Positions 4,826-5,353 of a DNA stretch of 5,353 bases are shown here, in pieces. The stretch's first letter is position 1; each line of letters begins with the position of its first letter. The stretch is from Methanothrix sp. (GTDB lineage Archaea; Halobacteriota; Methanosarcinia; Methanotrichales; Methanotrichaceae). The position numbers and the translations under genes were made by a program. The stretch covers positions 1-5,353 of the forward strand of contig JALNZQ010000190.1 of the NCBI GenBank assembly GCA_023229165.1, given 5' to 3'. The notes under the pieces were generated by a model. It was given only the letters and a program-made list of their open reading frames with translations, did no database searches and had not been told where the DNA came from.

Positions 4826-5128
4826 ATGGCAAAAGTGCCACAGAAATACGAAGAATGCATTTACTGGAAGGATCAGGAGGAAGGCTTTCTTGGCGATTGC
4901 ATGCATCCAAAGGCCCGATCGGGCGAGCCGTGCATTCTGAATTTTGAAGACTATTGCCCTCTCCGGGACCCGCCCATGGTCAAGGAGCCGACGTCAGTCC
5001 ATAAATGCTTGATCTGCGGCAATACTATGAGCTGCGATGAGTATGAGGCTAGTGGCTGCATTTTCTGTGGATCCAATGCCGGGCCACTGGTCTGCTCGGA
5101 GTCTTATGATGTGCGCGACCGGGAGTGA
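4826..5128 (+). CDS. Small cysteine-rich protein with C-terminal zinc ribbon
   Basis: I cannot name this 100-residue protein. It has ten cysteines in two groups. The N-terminal set, Cys11, Cys25, Cys36 and Cys44, has a widely spaced four-cysteine arrangement, with Cys25 followed by MHP and Cys44 by PL. The C-terminal set is a zinc-ribbon-like pair, CLIC (61-64) and CIFC (78-81), with extra Cys70 and Cys90. A VKEPTS linker joins the halves. It probably binds two metal centres, zinc in the second and zinc or iron-sulfur in the first. There is no signal peptide or membrane segment. GGAAGG, overlapping the gpmI stop at 4815-4820 and 5 bases from the ATG, is a reasonable ribosome-binding site, so this gene is read from the gpmI transcript. 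Link to glycolysis is only positional. Confidence 0.8.
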   Translation: MAKVPQKYEECIYWKDQEEGFLGDCMHPKARSGEPCILNFEDYCPLRDPPMVKEPTSVHKCLICGNTMSCDEYEASGCIFCGSNAGPLVCSESYDVRDRE

Positions 5129-5145
5129 AGAAGACACTGTCTTCT
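5129..5145. repeat. 17-bp perfect palindrome after cysteine-rich gene
   Basis: AGAAGACACTGTCTTCT reads the same on both strands except for its central base: 8-base arms around one C. It starts at the first base after the TGA stop. As RNA it would form a 7-bp stem with a 3-base loop, but no T-tract follows, so it is not a standard archaeal terminator. It may be a 3'-end stabilising or processing hairpin, or a dimer-type protein-binding site. Confidence 0.6.
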
Positions 5146-5259
5146 GGAGACCCTAAGCCAAACGAAGTTTCTGCGCCAGGGGAAAGAATAAGCTACGAGA
5201 AGAATGCGATCAATCTAGCAGCCAGCAGTCTTTGGAGTAACATCAGTTTCTAGAAAGCG

Positions 5260-5267
5260 TTTAATAT
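5260..5267 (+). promoter_or_regulatory. TATA box for the downstream partial gene
   Basis: TTTAATAT centred at 5263-5264 predicts a transcription start near 5290. This would leave about 20 bases of leader before the ATG at 5310, containing AAGGAA at 5298-5303 as a Shine-Dalgarno sequence 6-7 bases from that ATG. The first in-frame ATG at 5295 would be nearly leaderless. The rest of the spacer between 5146 and 5259 shows no ORF or RNA that I can support. Confidence 0.45.
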
Positions 5268-5309
5268 GCCCTCCTGGCTTATTAGGTCTATTTTATGAAG
5301 GAATGCAAG

Positions 5310-5353
5310 ATGCCCGAAATTATCCCCTCACCCGATCCCAACTACCTCATGGA
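5310..5353 (+). CDS. Start of an unidentified gene (3' end missing)
   Basis: An open frame begins with MPEIIPSPDPNYLM and runs off the window. The ATG at 5310 is chosen because AAGGAA lies just upstream at good distance. The in-frame ATG at 5295 (adding MKECK) is the alternative. The few residues visible, rich in proline and without a hydrophobic stretch, are too little to assign a family. Confidence 0.5.
   Translation, partial: MPEIIPSPDPNYLM

Noticed and set aside
4398..4910. 170-residue minus-strand open frame opposite gpmI
   Set aside because: It is antisense to a gpmI region with intact catalytic motifs and crosses into the next gene; a shadow frame.

Overview
The window looks archaeal, most likely from a euryarchaeal methanogen of the Methanosarcinales/Methanothrix kind. 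Three things suggest this. A COG1326-type archaeal zinc-ribbon gene overlaps a protein-L-isoaspartate methyltransferase gene. Several genes have AT-rich TATA-like boxes about 25-29 bases before a start codon that lacks a Shine-Dalgarno sequence, which is the geometry of leaderless archaeal transcripts. Moderately GC-rich genes with frequent AGG/AGA and ATA codons are separated by AT-rich spacers. The genus is inferred, not shown.

Layout. Bases 2-739 (+) hold the 3' part of a radical SAM gene whose start lies outside the window. It converges on 794-1483 (-), an unrecognised protein with a helical soluble N-terminus and four predicted membrane segments, which starts at a GTG placed for leaderless expression. 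Bases 1484-2086 are a 600-base accessory-looking stretch. It contains a perfect 30-bp tandem repeat (1574-1642), a possible small minus-strand gene (1686-1895) followed by a T6 tract, a pair of 10-bp direct repeats, and a GC-rich hairpin island flanked by two TATA-like boxes that form a perfect inverted repeat.

Bases 2087-5128 are a compact plus-strand block: the COG1326-like zinc-ribbon protein (2087-2650), protein-L-isoaspartate O-methyltransferase pcm (2632-3270, overlapping the previous gene by 19 bases), bacterial-type cofactor-independent phosphoglycerate mutase gpmI (3307-4815, with its own apparent promoter), and a small cysteine-rich protein (4826-5128) 10 bases after gpmI. A 17-bp perfect palindrome directly follows that last gene. 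At 5295/5310 an unidentified gene begins and runs off the window.

Functionally, pcm (repair of isoaspartyl damage) is probably co-transcribed with the zinc-ribbon protein, and gpmI serves glycolysis/gluconeogenesis. The least described parts are the four-TM protein, the cysteine-rich protein, the internally duplicated architecture of the zinc-ribbon protein, and the structured 1484-2086 spacer. No clear defence system, mobile element, CRISPR array, tRNA or rRNA is visible.
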